DNA of 50,939 nt from an uncultured Clostridia bacterium (GCA_944376265.1 CALWCD010000007.1:1-50939), one strand, 5' to 3'. Shown: positions 34,221-42,467, counted from the stretch's first letter. Notes: a model not told the origin generated them from the letters alone. Made by a program: numbers and translations.

Positions 34221-35066
34221 TCAGACCGTTCCGTCCAGCACCGCCTGAGGGTCCAGGGCCACGCCGTCACGGCGCACCTCCAAATGAAGGTGGGGGTCCT
34301 CCGCCGCTTCAAAGGGCACCGCCGTCACCACGCCAATCTGCTGGCCCATGGTGACCACCTCTCCCGGCTGCACCAGGAAATTTTCCCCCAGGCCGCAGTA
34401 GTAAAACAGGTAGTCCCCGTGCTCAATGAGGACCACGTTCCCCAGCATGCTGTCGGTGTAGGTCTCCAGCACCTGACCGTTGCCGCAGGCCAGCACCGGA
34501 GACTCGCTCTCCGCTGTCACGTCCAAGCCCGTGTGGATGCGCCAGTCCTTCATGGTGGGGGAGTACACCGGCGCGCCGGCGCTGTACCCGTTCTGGGACT
34601 CGCCCTCTTCAATGGGCCAAATCATCTCCCCGCTGATCTCATACAGGGGAGCGGTGGTGGGCACTTCCTGGGTCTGGCTGCTCTCCTCCTGGGGAGCCTG
34701 GCTTTCTTCCCCCTGGGAAGAGCTCTCCTCCGGCCGGCTGCTCTGGTTCACCTCTCCGGCAGTCTCCTGGGCGGAGCTGTCACGGGGCGCTTCCGGGTCG
34801 TCCGGGTCCGGGCTGCTGGAGAACACCGGCGCCGAGGGGGTCTGGCCCTCCCCGTCCTGGACATCCCCCATGGTCTCCTGGCCCTGGCTCACTTCCTCTT
34901 CCTGCTGGTCCACCAGCTCCTGGCTTTGGGAGGCAGGCTCCACGTAGCTGTTCACCGCGTCGTAGGTGCTCCAGGCGGCAATGCCCACCGCCACCAGGCA
35001 CACCGCCAGCGCCAGATAAAACCCGTTGCGCCGGTTCTTTTCCTGGGAAAACCGTTTGTCGTTCAT
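34221..35066 (-). CDS. spoIIQ: SpoIIQ-like M23 (LytM) peptidase-domain membrane protein
   Basis: 281 aa. One TM segment (GFYLALAVCLVAVGIAAWSTY) is followed by a long Ser/Glu/Gln/Pro-rich spacer (about 50-160) and an M23 domain with HTGLD (HxxxD) and HLHLEV (HxH), so all zinc ligands are kept. Bacillus SpoIIQ has lost them, while clostridial homologues keep them. SpoIIQ sits in the forespore membrane and forms a channel with SpoIIIAH during engulfment. The position beside spoIIID supports this over a generic M23 protein. AAAGGA lies about 11 bases before ATG 35066. Confidence 0.82.
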   Translation of the reverse strand: MNDKRFSQEKNRRNGFYLALAVCLVAVGIAAWSTYDAVNSYVEPASQSQELVDQQEEEVSQGQETMGDVQDGEGQTPSAPVFSSSPDPDDPEAPRDSSAQETAGEVNQSSRPEESSSQGEESQAPQEESSQTQEVPTTAPLYEISGEMIWPIEEGESQNGYSAGAPVYSPTMKDWRIHTGLDVTAESESPVLACGNGQVLETYTDSMLGNVVLIEHGDYLFYYCGLGENFLVQPGEVVTMGQQIGVVTAVPFEAAEDPHLHLEVRRDGVALDPQAVLDGTV

Positions 35067-35150
35067 ATGCACACATTCCTTTCGGGTCAAAATACCGTTC
35101 CTGCATTGGTATTCTGAGCCTTTTGGAACAGGTTTATACACCGACAAAAC

Positions 35151-35195
35151 AAGAGAAAAGGCCGGCAGCCCATTCGACTGCCGGCCCCTTCTCTT
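35151..35195. other. Long stem-loop upstream of the small ORF
   Basis: AAGAGAA plus GGCCGGCAG pair with CTGCCGGCC plus TTCTCTT around a 9-nt loop, with one two-base mismatch. It may be a terminator of an unseen transcript or part of a leader. Confidence 0.65.
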
Positions 35196-35227
35196 AGCTT
35201 GAGGGGTATTATTGAGGAGGGTAGAAC

Positions 35228-35320
35228 ATGTATCTCAAGAAAAGGTGCGGTCCATTTCTTTTGAGTACGTTGTTATTATACCCAGAAATTCCTGGGCAGT
35301 TGTTACGGTGTTGTGAATAA
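35228..35320 (+). CDS. Possible small ORF, 30 codons, hydrophobic centre
   Basis: ATG 35228 has GAGGAGGG six bases upstream, a better ribosome site than many annotated genes here. The 30-residue product begins MYLKKRCGPF, has a hydrophobic middle (LLSTLLLYP) and ends LLRCCE. There is no recognised homologue and only one good start/stop pair as evidence, so it may be a chance frame. It lies between a long stem-loop and the lexA promoter. Confidence 0.3.
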   Translation: MYLKKRCGPFLLSTLLLYPEIPGQLLRCCE

Positions 35321-35392
35321 ACCTTAAAAAAATTCTTCTCTTTTTGTGAACTTTTCGGAGAATGTTCCCGGAAAAAAATTTTCCCACTTTCT

Positions 35393-35432
35393 CAAACAAA
35401 TGTTTGCGATTTCCAGGTTCTTGTGCTATAAT
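35393..35432 (+). promoter_or_regulatory. lexA promoter with overlapping SOS-like box
   Basis: TTGCGA (35404-35409), 17-bp spacer, TATAAT (35427-35432). The inverted repeat CAAAC-AAAT-GTTTG (35393-35406) overlaps the -35. It differs from the Gram-positive GAAC-N4-GTTC consensus only by A for G in both half-sites, so LexA autoregulation is likely. Confidence 0.7.
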
Positions 35433-35477
35433 AGATTGTGTAAAAAAGTATTTCTTTTTAGAAAGCGGGGCATGGTC

Positions 35478-36059
35478 ATGGAGCATCTCACCAAAAGCCA
35501 GCAAAAGGTTTACGATTTCCTTCGGCGGGAAGCCTCTACCGGCGTTCCGCCCACCGTGCGGGAGATTTGCGCCGGCACGGGACTGCGTTCCACCTCCACG
35601 GTCCACGCTCATCTGAAGACCCTGGAGCGGCTGGGATACATCACCCGGGAGGCGGGCCTGAACCGGTCCATTCGGCTGGAAGGGGAAAATCCCACCACCC
35701 AGGTTCCCATTCTGGGAAGAGTTACCGCCGGCGTGCCCATTCTGGCGGTGGAGGACATTGAGGGGTACCTTCCCTTCCCCCTGAAAGAGGGCAAAGAGCT
35801 GTTTGCCCTTCACGTAAGCGGCCTGAGCATGAAGAATGCCGGCATTCTGGACGGAGACTATGTGGTGGCGGAACACACCGCCTCCGCTGAGGACGGAGAA
35901 ATTGTGGTGGCCATGATCGACGACGAGGCCACCGTGAAGCGGCTGTTCCGGGAAAAGGATGTGGTCCGGCTCCAGCCGGAAAACCCGGACTTTTACCCCA
36001 TCTACTCCGACAACGTCACCGTGCTGGGAAAAGTCATTGCCGTGGTGCGTTATTACTGA
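35478..36059 (+). CDS. lexA: SOS response repressor LexA
   Basis: 193 aa. The N-terminal winged HTH (LTKSQQKVYDFLRR, VREICAGTGLRSTSTVHAHLKTLERLGYI) is followed by the S24 self-cleavage domain. The cleavage site is Ala84-Gly85 (VTAGVPI), with catalytic Ser117 (GLSMKNAG) and Lys154 (ATVKRLF). RecA filaments trigger cleavage and derepress DNA-repair genes. ATG 35478 is about seven bases after GCGGGG; ATG 35472 would be one base from it. A strong terminator follows. Confidence 0.97.
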   Translation: MEHLTKSQQKVYDFLRREASTGVPPTVREICAGTGLRSTSTVHAHLKTLERLGYITREAGLNRSIRLEGENPTTQVPILGRVTAGVPILAVEDIEGYLPFPLKEGKELFALHVSGLSMKNAGILDGDYVVAEHTASAEDGEIVVAMIDDEATVKRLFREKDVVRLQPENPDFYPIYSDNVTVLGKVIAVVRYY

Positions 36060-36073
36060 GTTTCACACAGCCC

Positions 36074-36105
36074 AAAGGGCGGCCTGCACAGGCCGCCCTT
36101 TTTTT
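36074..36105. terminator. Bidirectional intrinsic terminator after lexA
   Basis: Perfect 13-bp stem AAAGGGCGGCCTG/CAGGCCGCCCTTT with a 2-nt spacer, then TTTT. Confidence 0.9.
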
Positions 36106-36109
36106 GCGC

Positions 36110-36631
36110 TCACCGGGTGAGATATTCCTCCAAGGAGGCCAGATTGGCCGGGTCCGCCCTGTCAAAGGAGGCGGCCACCATCCGGGCTGCCTGACGGTCC
36201 TCTTCCGTGGGGTTCTTTTTCCCCTGGAGCATCTTCCGGAACACCCCCATCATCCACTTGTCCACGCCACCCATGGCCTTATAGTTCAGGCCGCCCCACA
36301 GGTAAAAGGCCTTCACCTGTTCCTGCTCCCGGGGCGTCAGGTTCTGGGCGACGGCCTGGCGGACCGCCTGGGGGTCGGGCCCCATGGCGCCGGTGAAATA
36401 CACCGCCAGCCGCTTGCCGGAAAGCTGGGGCAGCTGCTTGCGAAACCAGGCTAGCTTGCAGATCTTCCCCGCCCGCAGGCTGGAGCCAAACACCACCCCG
36501 TCGTACCGGGACAGGTCCACTCCCCGCCGCTGGGCAAAGGGGACGCAGTCGCAGGAAAGGTCCTTTTCCAGCCACTGGGCGTAACGCTTGGCAAAGCCTG
36601 TTTTGGAATAGTACACAACAAGTAGTTTCAT
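36110..36631 (-). CDS. Flavodoxin-domain protein
   Basis: 173 aa. The N-terminal FMN loop is VVYYSKTGFAKRYAQWL, with VVFGSSLRAGKICKLAWF and an FTGAMGPD segment matching flavodoxin_5/HemG-like proteins. It probably binds FMN and acts as an electron carrier or small reductase in the cytoplasm. The start ATG 36631 has AGGCGGG nine bases upstream. It is convergent with lexA. Confidence 0.82.
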   Translation of the reverse strand: MKLLVVYYSKTGFAKRYAQWLEKDLSCDCVPFAQRRGVDLSRYDGVVFGSSLRAGKICKLAWFRKQLPQLSGKRLAVYFTGAMGPDPQAVRQAVAQNLTPREQEQVKAFYLWGGLNYKAMGGVDKWMMGVFRKMLQGKKNPTEEDRQAARMVAASFDRADPANLASLEEYLTR

Positions 36632-36729
36632 AGGAGGATCCCGCCTTTCTTCCCTGTTATCTTACCCAATGGCCTTCCCCCCTGTCAAGGGAAGAACCTC
36701 CCCCATTTCTTACAAGTTCCTTTCCCCCC

Positions 36730-36789
36730 TTGACAAACGGGAGAGAGCAGGGTATTATAGTCTTGTGGTTAGTTACTTGACCAACTAAC
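36730..36789 (+). promoter_or_regulatory. Promoter and operator of the GntR-ABC operon
   Basis: TTGACA (36730-36735), 17-bp spacer, TATTAT (36753-36758). Just downstream lies the perfect inverted repeat GTTAGTT (36768-36774)/AACTAAC (36783-36789) with an 8-bp spacer, in the position of a repressor site overlapping the start of transcription. Confidence 0.75.
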
Positions 36790-36805
36790 TAAATAGGAGG
36801 CGCCT

Positions 36806-37195
36806 ATGGAACTGGATTTCAATTCGGAAAAAACCATCTTCCAGCAGATCGCCGACTGGCTGGAGGACAGCATCCTTTCCGGGGCCTTTCCCGAGGAAAG
36901 CCAAATTCCCTCCACCACGGAATTTTCGGTGCTGTATAAAATCAACCCGGCCACGGCGCTGAAGGGAATCAACCTTCTGGTGGACGAAGGTGTGGTGTAC
37001 AAGAAACGAGGTGTGGGCATGTTTGTGGCGGCAGGCGCAGTGGAGAAGCTGCGGGCCAAACGGAAGGAGAGCTTCTACGACCACTTTGTGGCTTCCATGG
37101 TGGCGGAGGCCAAACGGCTGGGCATGAACCGGGAAGAGGTGACTGCACTCATCCACCGGGGATTCGCCCAAGAGCAGAAGGAGGAGACACTATGA
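36806..37195 (+). CDS. GntR-family (YtrA-type) transcriptional regulator
   Basis: 129 aa, short GntR of the YtrA subfamily. The winged HTH region is IFQQIADWLEDSILSGAFPEESQIPSTTEFSVLYKINPATALKGINLLVDEGVVYKKRG, followed by only a short dimerisation helix instead of an effector domain. Such regulators repress ABC transporter operons of which they are the first gene, as here. AGGAGG precedes ATG 36806. The stop overlaps the ATPase start (ATGA). Confidence 0.9.
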   Translation: MELDFNSEKTIFQQIADWLEDSILSGAFPEESQIPSTTEFSVLYKINPATALKGINLLVDEGVVYKKRGVGMFVAAGAVEKLRAKRKESFYDHFVASMVAEAKRLGMNREEVTALIHRGFAQEQKEETL

Positions 37196-38040
37196 GCATT
37201 GTCATCAACCAGGTGAGCAAAAGCTTTGGCCCGGTGCGGGCCTTGAACCGGGTGAGCGTCACCCTGGAAGAGGGAAAGATCTACGGCCTGCTGGGACGAA
37301 ACGGCGCGGGGAAGTCCACCCTGCTGAACGTGCTCACCGACCGGATCTTCCCGGAGGAGGGCAGCGTCACCGTAGACGGGGAACCGGTGCGGGACAACGA
37401 CCGGGCCCTTTCCAAAATGTACCTGATGAGCGAGAAAAACTGCTATCCCGAATCCATGAGGGTGAAGGAAGCCTTCCGCTGGACCAAGGAGTTTTACCCC
37501 GATTTTGACCAGGAGTTTGCCTGGAACCTGGCGGCGGCTTTCGAGCTGAACACAAACGCCAAGGTGAATAAGCTGTCCACTGGGTACAGCTCCATTTTCA
37601 AGCTGACCGTGGCCCTGTCGGTGAACACCCCTTACGTGCTTTTAGACGAGCCGGTGCTGGGCCTGGACGCCAACCACCGGGACCTGTTCTACCGCACCCT
37701 GCTTTCCCGGTACACCCAGCGGCCCTTCACCGTGGTGATCTCCACCCACCTGATCGAAGAGGTGGCCTCCCTTATTGAAGACGTGGTGGTGATCCACAAG
37801 GGAGAGGTGCTGCGACAGGGGTCCTGCCAGGACCTGCTGAGCCAGGGGTACACCGTCACCGGGCCCAAGGGGCTGGTGGAGGAATATCTGAAAGGCAAAA
37901 ATGTGCTGGGCGTGGACGCCCTGGGCGGCCTGGAAAGCGCCTACGTGCTGGGAGAGCCGGACCGGAGCAGCCTGCCCCAGGGGCTGGAGCTCTCCGGCCT
38001 GGATTTGCAGAAGCTGTTCATTCTCATGACGGGAAAGTGA
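37192..38040 (+). CDS. ABC transporter ATP-binding protein (BcrA/YtrB-like)
   Basis: 282 aa. Walker A is GRNGAGKST, Walker B YVLLDEP and the switch His ISTHL. The signature is LSTGY, a departure from LSGGQ often seen in BcrA/YtrB-type ATPases. It energises the permease encoded next; such systems act in antibiotic resistance or membrane stress. It is coupled to the regulator by a four-base overlap, and its stop is ten bases from the permease start. Confidence 0.92.
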   Translation: MSIVINQVSKSFGPVRALNRVSVTLEEGKIYGLLGRNGAGKSTLLNVLTDRIFPEEGSVTVDGEPVRDNDRALSKMYLMSEKNCYPESMRVKEAFRWTKEFYPDFDQEFAWNLAAAFELNTNAKVNKLSTGYSSIFKLTVALSVNTPYVLLDEPVLGLDANHRDLFYRTLLSRYTQRPFTVVISTHLIEEVASLIEDVVVIHKGEVLRQGSCQDLLSQGYTVTGPKGLVEEYLKGKNVLGVDALGGLESAYVLGEPDRSSLPQGLELSGLDLQKLFILMTGK

Positions 38041-38050
38041 GGGAGTATTG

Positions 38051-38824
38051 ATGAAAGCGAAAGCCTGTTTTCTCTATCAGATCCTGGACCTGCGCTGGGC
38101 GGTGCTGATCTACTACCTGGTGATCTTCTGCCTGACCCTGCTGACCAACATTTCTGTGATCTCCATGACCTCTTCTCTCTCCATCAATGGAGAGCATACT
38201 GTCATCATGTCGGGTCTTACCTTTGCTTCCGGCATTTTTATCTTCATTGTGGGCCTCAACTCCTTTACGGAGAGCTTCCGGTTCGCCCTGCAAAACGGCG
38301 TCAGCCGCAGGACCCTGTTCCTCACCCGGCTTGCCACGGCAGGGGCCACGGCGCTGTTCATGGGACTGGTGGACCAGCTCTTCCACTCCCTGGTCAGCCT
38401 GGCGGGGCAGAACCTCTCCTCTGGCTGGATGAGCCTTTCCCTGTTCCAGCAGCTCTATCCCCAAGCCTGGGGGAACCCTGTGCAGGGGTTCTTCCTGTCG
38501 GTGGTGTTCGGCTTCTGCCTGCTGCTGTTCATGGCAAACGCGGGCTATGCCGTGGTCATGCTGTTCTACCGGCTGAACAAGCTGGGGAAAGTGCTGGTGG
38601 GAGCCGGCGTCCCCGCCCTGCTGATCTTCGGCATCCCCGTCCTCAAGGCGCTGGACTCCCTGTACTTTGGGGAGCGGCTCCGGGCCTTTGGCAACGCAGT
38701 GGTGCAGCCGGTGCTGGACTTTGCCTTTCACACCGTTCCCAACTGCATGTTCAGCCTGCTGGTGTTAGCCGCCCTTTTCGCCCTGTTTGACTGGCTCCTG
38801 CTGCGCCGGGCCATCGTCCGGTAA
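38051..38824 (+). CDS. ABC transporter membrane protein of the GntR-controlled operon
   Basis: 257 aa with about six hydrophobic segments, including VLIYYLVIFCLTLLTNISV, FASGIFIFIVGLN and FSLLVLAALFALFDWLLL. The sequence SFRFALQNGVSRRTLFL is the cytoplasmic motif of ABC-2-like YtrC/BcrB-type permeases. It is the last gene of the GntR-ATPase-permease operon. Start ATG 38051 has GGGAG six bases upstream. The substrate is unknown; peptide antibiotics or lipids are candidates for the class. Confidence 0.82.
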   Translation: MKAKACFLYQILDLRWAVLIYYLVIFCLTLLTNISVISMTSSLSINGEHTVIMSGLTFASGIFIFIVGLNSFTESFRFALQNGVSRRTLFLTRLATAGATALFMGLVDQLFHSLVSLAGQNLSSGWMSLSLFQQLYPQAWGNPVQGFFLSVVFGFCLLLFMANAGYAVVMLFYRLNKLGKVLVGAGVPALLIFGIPVLKALDSLYFGERLRAFGNAVVQPVLDFAFHTVPNCMFSLLVLAALFALFDWLLLRRAIVR

Positions 38825-38844
38825 GCCGGAGTCCTCCACGCACA

Positions 38845-38885
38845 ACGCCCCGCCAGGCGATCCCGCCGGCGGGGCGTGTTGTTTT
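38845..38885. terminator. Bidirectional terminator after the GntR-ABC operon
   Basis: ACGCCCCGCC (38845-38854) pairs with GGCGGGGCGT (38868-38877), followed by GTTGTTTT. Confidence 0.8.
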
Positions 38886-39597
38886 ATCCTTTTTGCTTTC
38901 TCACCCAGAACATGTCCTGGGGGCACAGCGTCCAGCCCACCTTTTTGTGGAGCTCCGTGGAGGCGGTGTTCCCCTCGAAGATCTGAGAAAAGGGCGTCCA
39001 CCCCCGCTCCAGGAACCAGTTGGTCATACAGGCCATCAGGGCGGTGGCAACTCCCCGGCGCTGGTAAGCGGGGAGCACCTGGAGCAGCCCCACGCTGCCC
39101 TCGGCGTGCATGCCGATAAACCCCATCACCTGGCCGTTCTCCACAGCCCCGTGCATCACCCCGTCCCGGATGCGCCCGTGGATGTAGTCCGGATCGGTAA
39201 ATGCCTGGTAGTTGTCCAAGATCACCTGGAAGGACTCCTCCCCCAGCTGCCGCACCTGGATTCCCTCCGGCATGGGCAGGGGCTCCTTTCTCAGGTAGGC
39301 AGCCTGGGTGCAGCGGTTCCACTTGTCCAGACCGTACCGCTGGCACAGGTAGGGCACAGTCTCCCAGCTGTGGGTGGCCACCAGGTCCATCTCTTTCACG
39401 TCCCGGCACAGAGCCTGAGCCGCTTCCAGACTGTCCGCCGCCAGCATGTACACCTCTCCCGGGCCGTTGTAGGCCAGCACGCCGTCCTCCCGGCAGGCCA
39501 CCACTTCCAGAATGCCCCGGTTCAAGGGGCCCAGCATGTCCATATTCCCCAGGGGGTCCCGCTCCAAATAGGCCCGGGCCTGTTCCTGTTTCTCCAT
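38884..39597 (-). CDS. GNAT-family N-acetyltransferase
   Basis: 237 aa. The C-terminal half is a GNAT domain with the acetyl-CoA motif VLPAYQRRGVATALM and the final FEGNTASTELHKKVGW helix. The N-terminal half is a divergent second GNAT-like segment, as in double-domain family members. The substrate cannot be predicted. ATG 39597 has AAAGGA 11 bases upstream; ATG 39606 overlaps it. Confidence 0.85.
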   Translation of the reverse strand: MEKQEQARAYLERDPLGNMDMLGPLNRGILEVVACREDGVLAYNGPGEVYMLAADSLEAAQALCRDVKEMDLVATHSWETVPYLCQRYGLDKWNRCTQAAYLRKEPLPMPEGIQVRQLGEESFQVILDNYQAFTDPDYIHGRIRDGVMHGAVENGQVMGFIGMHAEGSVGLLQVLPAYQRRGVATALMACMTNWFLERGWTPFSQIFEGNTASTELHKKVGWTLCPQDMFWVRKQKG

Positions 39598-39662
39598 AAA
39601 AACCATCCTTTCTCTCAAAAAGGGAGATACCCAGGGGGCTCTCCCTTTTCCTGATGTTCTCT

Positions 39663-40241
39663 TCAGCCGTTCACGCCCTCCAGCAGCAGGGGCCGCACCT
39701 GGGCGCCGTCCAGGCCCCCGTATTTCAGGGGCTGGGCCGCCAGGAAGTACCCCCCGGCCGGGACTTGGCTCAGGTCACAGCTTTCCAGCACCGCCACCTC
39801 CGCGCTCAACAGCGCTCGGTGAATGGGGCCGGGGTCCCGGGGGTCTCCCACGGTCATGCCCTCAATGCCCAGCAACAGCAAACCGCCTGCCAATTCCTGG
39901 GCCGCTTCCAGGGAGAGCTGCATCTCCCCTTTCACCAGCAGCCGCTTCACCCCAGAGGCCAGCACTGCCGCGGCCCACTCCCGGGAAAGGGTGCCGGAAG
40001 CCTCCACCACCTGGCAGGGTCCCACGCACCGGGCAAGGTCCACCTGGTCGATGGTCTTTCCTCCCGCCACAAAATGGCAGGGAGCGTCCATGTGGGTGCC
40101 GCTGTGGCTGCCCAACGTCAGGGACGTGAGGTTGCACAGGTCCCCTTTGGCCAGCTCTGACACCGGCCGATGGCCCGGCACCGGGTCCCCGGGGAACACG
40201 GTGGAGGAAAACACTTCCTTGGAGATATCGTAAATCTTCAT
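39663..40241 (-). CDS. Cyclase-family amidohydrolase (kynurenine formamidase-like)
   Basis: 192 aa. The metal-binding signature HSGTHMDAPCHF is intact, and the start MKIYDISKEVFSSTVFPGDP is typical of the cyclase/arylformamidase family. Members hydrolyse amides or lactam rings using a divalent metal. The specific substrate is unknown; tryptophan catabolic genes are absent. It lies ten bases downstream of the nucleosidase gene and probably shares its transcript. ATG 40241 uses GAGGTG seven bases upstream. Confidence 0.85.
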   Translation of the reverse strand: MKIYDISKEVFSSTVFPGDPVPGHRPVSELAKGDLCNLTSLTLGSHSGTHMDAPCHFVAGGKTIDQVDLARCVGPCQVVEASGTLSREWAAAVLASGVKRLLVKGEMQLSLEAAQELAGGLLLLGIEGMTVGDPRDPGPIHRALLSAEVAVLESCDLSQVPAGGYFLAAQPLKYGGLDGAQVRPLLLEGVNG

Positions 40242-40251
40242 ACAAGCCACC

Positions 40252-40962
40252 TCACAGCTGAGGAATCACGGTCTTTAAAAACTCCTGGGCCTTCCGGGCG
40301 GAATCGTTGGCGAAGGTGAGGAAATCCACAGTCTCGCTGTCGTGGGCGTTGTCGGAGATGGTCCGCAGCACAGCGCAGGGCACCTGGTTCACCAGGCAGG
40401 CGTGGGCAACAGCTCCCCCTTCCATCTCGCAGGCCATGGCCCCGAACTCCTTTTGCAGCCAGTCTCCCAGCCGGGGGTCGGCTACAAACCGGTCCCCGGT
40501 GGCCACCACGCCCAGGTGAACCCGTCCATACAGGCTCTGGGCCTCTTTGGCCAGAAGCTGTGTCAATGCCCGGTCACAGGGCAGCTGGATCACCAGTCCT
40601 TCCACGCCGGGCAGGGACATTTGGCCAACGGGACAGCCGTCCAGGGCGGAGGTGTCAAAATCGTACTCCACGCAGGCGGTGGCAAGAACCACGTCCCCAA
40701 TGTGGACGTTTTCCCCAATGCCTCCTGCCACGCCGATGTTCAGCACCAGCCTGGGGCCAAACAGGTCGATCATGGCCTGGGCGCACAGGGCGGCGTTCAC
40801 CTTGCCGGGGGAGCACTGGGACACCACCACCGGCACCCCGGACAAGGTTCCGGCGGTGAACTCCATGCCGCCCCGGGTCCGGGCCTGCTTTTCCTCCATG
40901 GCGGAGAGAATGGCGTCCACCTCCACCTTCATGGCGCCGATAATCCCGATGAGCTCTTCCAA
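40252..40962 (-). CDS. mtnN: 5'-methylthioadenosine/S-adenosylhomocysteine nucleosidase
   Basis: 236 aa. IGIIGAMKVEVDAIL, VVVSQCSPGKVNAAL, NIGVAGGI, CEMEGGAVAHAC (catalytic Glu) and ISDNAHD (catalytic Asp) are all present. It cleaves MTA and SAH, by-products of SAM use, which radical SAM maturases such as HydE/HydG also influence. The start is TTG 40962 with AAGGAGG eight bases upstream; the ribosome site overlaps the stop codon of the preceding gene. Confidence 0.95.
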   Translation of the reverse strand: MEELIGIIGAMKVEVDAILSAMEEKQARTRGGMEFTAGTLSGVPVVVSQCSPGKVNAALCAQAMIDLFGPRLVLNIGVAGGIGENVHIGDVVLATACVEYDFDTSALDGCPVGQMSLPGVEGLVIQLPCDRALTQLLAKEAQSLYGRVHLGVVATGDRFVADPRLGDWLQKEFGAMACEMEGGAVAHACLVNQVPCAVLRTISDNAHDSETVDFLTFANDSARKAQEFLKTVIPQL

Positions 40963-40977
40963 AGCACAGTCCTCCTT

Positions 40978-42273
40978 TTACAGCTTCTTGCCGGTCTTTT
41001 CCGAGATGAATTTCACAAAGTCCTCATACTGGCCCAGGGAGAAGGTGAACTTGTCCACCATGTAGGCGTTCTCCGGGCCGTAGTACAGGTAGAGGTAATG
41101 GCCGTGACGGCGCAGGTCCACAATTTGGAAATAGGGGAACACGCTGGCGGACTGAATGCCCGACACCCGGAACCCCTCGTCGTAGAAGGCGTAGTGGGCG
41201 GTGGAGGAGATGCCCCGGTCGTAGACACGGCGCTGGATCTTCTCCAGGGTGTGAGGCATGCTGAACACCTTGTAGCCGTAGTAGACTACAATGCCCACCA
41301 CCAGCAGCTTGCCCCACCACTCGGCGTCCAGGGCAAAGGCCACAATAAACGCCGCCACGCACAGCACGCCGCCAATGAGCAGGGAGCCCAGGTTTTTCAC
41401 ATAGGACTGGTACAGGCTGAAAGAGTGGATGGCCTCCTTGGTGCAGTCGGTGGAGTTGACAAACCGCAGCTCGCCCAGGTCCTTCTCCGAGGTTCCGTGG
41501 TCCTTGTGGTACTGGGTGAGCTGTTCCGCCAGCTTGGCCTTCAGCCGCTTTTCCTTCCGGTTGCGGATGGGCACATACACCACCGGCACCAGGATAACCA
41601 TCACCAGCAGCACCAGCACCGCCGCAACCACCACGTAGTCCTGCAGGGTGATGGTGATCTCAGGCTTTTCCAGAATTTCCGAGAAGGTGATGGACTCTAC
41701 GATCCCCAGCAGCATGTCCTCCTGCTCCTGGGTGACGGTCTCGTCCCCGCCGTAGATGTCAAAGCCCAGGGAGTAGCCGTTGATAATGGTGGCGTACTGC
41801 ACCTCGTGATATTCCATCCCCTCGGAGGAACCATCCACCCGCAGCCGGTAGAAGGGCTGGCCGTTCACGTCGATATAATACTTTTCCACCAGGATGTCCT
41901 CCGATTTGGACTGCATGGTGCCGTCTAGGAACTCCTCCTTGTCCTCTTCAGAGAGGTCCCGCAGGGAGAAAATGGACTCGGTGGTGTCTGTTTGGTTCTG
42001 CATGATGAGAATGCTGGTCTCCCCGTCCTGGGTGATCAGCTCGGCAATGCCGTGCATGTCCTGGTAGGTCTGAAGCTTGGTGGTAGGGTCCGCCACCCCG
42101 GCCAGGGCCCAGGAGGGGTCGTCCACAGAGGTGGTGGGGCCGAACTGATACATGCCCTCGGGGATCTCAATGGTGAAATCCTCGGTGGAGAAGGTCTCGG
42201 CCGCCGCGGAAAGGGGCAGGGCCAGCAGGAGCACCAGCGCCAGCAGCGCTGCCATCCATTTGTTCCGTTTCAC
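40978..42273 (-). CDS. Secreted-domain membrane protein with YcxB-like C-terminus
   Basis: 431 aa from GTG 42273. A signal peptide (KRNKWMAALLALVLLLALPLSAAA) is followed by an extracytoplasmic domain of about 185 residues, a TM near 220-245, a cytoplasmic loop, two closely spaced TM segments near 310-355, and a C-terminal domain (about 365-431) that resembles YcxB (HYAFYDEGFRV, YLYYGPENAYMVDKFTF, FVKFISEKTGKKL). Function is unknown. Its stop codon overlaps the ribosome site of mtnN, so both may be expressed together. Confidence 0.72.
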   Translation of the reverse strand: MKRNKWMAALLALVLLLALPLSAAAETFSTEDFTIEIPEGMYQFGPTTSVDDPSWALAGVADPTTKLQTYQDMHGIAELITQDGETSILIMQNQTDTTESIFSLRDLSEEDKEEFLDGTMQSKSEDILVEKYYIDVNGQPFYRLRVDGSSEGMEYHEVQYATIINGYSLGFDIYGGDETVTQEQEDMLLGIVESITFSEILEKPEITITLQDYVVVAAVLVLLVMVILVPVVYVPIRNRKEKRLKAKLAEQLTQYHKDHGTSEKDLGELRFVNSTDCTKEAIHSFSLYQSYVKNLGSLLIGGVLCVAAFIVAFALDAEWWGKLLVVGIVVYYGYKVFSMPHTLEKIQRRVYDRGISSTAHYAFYDEGFRVSGIQSASVFPYFQIVDLRRHGHYLYLYYGPENAYMVDKFTFSLGQYEDFVKFISEKTGKKL

Positions 42274-42467
42274 GATGTCATCCGTCCTTTGTTGTGTTCT
42301 GAAAGTGTCCGCCCGGCAGCAGGAGGCTTTCAAGCCGCCGGATGGGCCGGGGGTTCCCCCTTGCTGCCCGCGGTTCCACAATCCTGCGGACTATTATACC
42401 ATACTATCGCCCAGCAGGACAGCCGAAAATCTAAAAAAAATTGTAAACCTTCCCCGAAACTCCCGCA

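Larger units (their letters stand above)
35067..35477. other. Intergenic region between the spoIIQ-like gene and lexA
   Basis: It contains a long hairpin, a possible 30-codon ORF, a palindrome CCCAG-N6-CTGGG (35281-35296), and the lexA operator and promoter. No larger gene is visible. Confidence 0.7.

Noticed and set aside
35101-35150. Sigma-F promoter for the spoIIQ-like gene
   Set aside because: A GTATA box and a GG-rich -10-like stretch exist upstream, but spacing and -10 match are poor.
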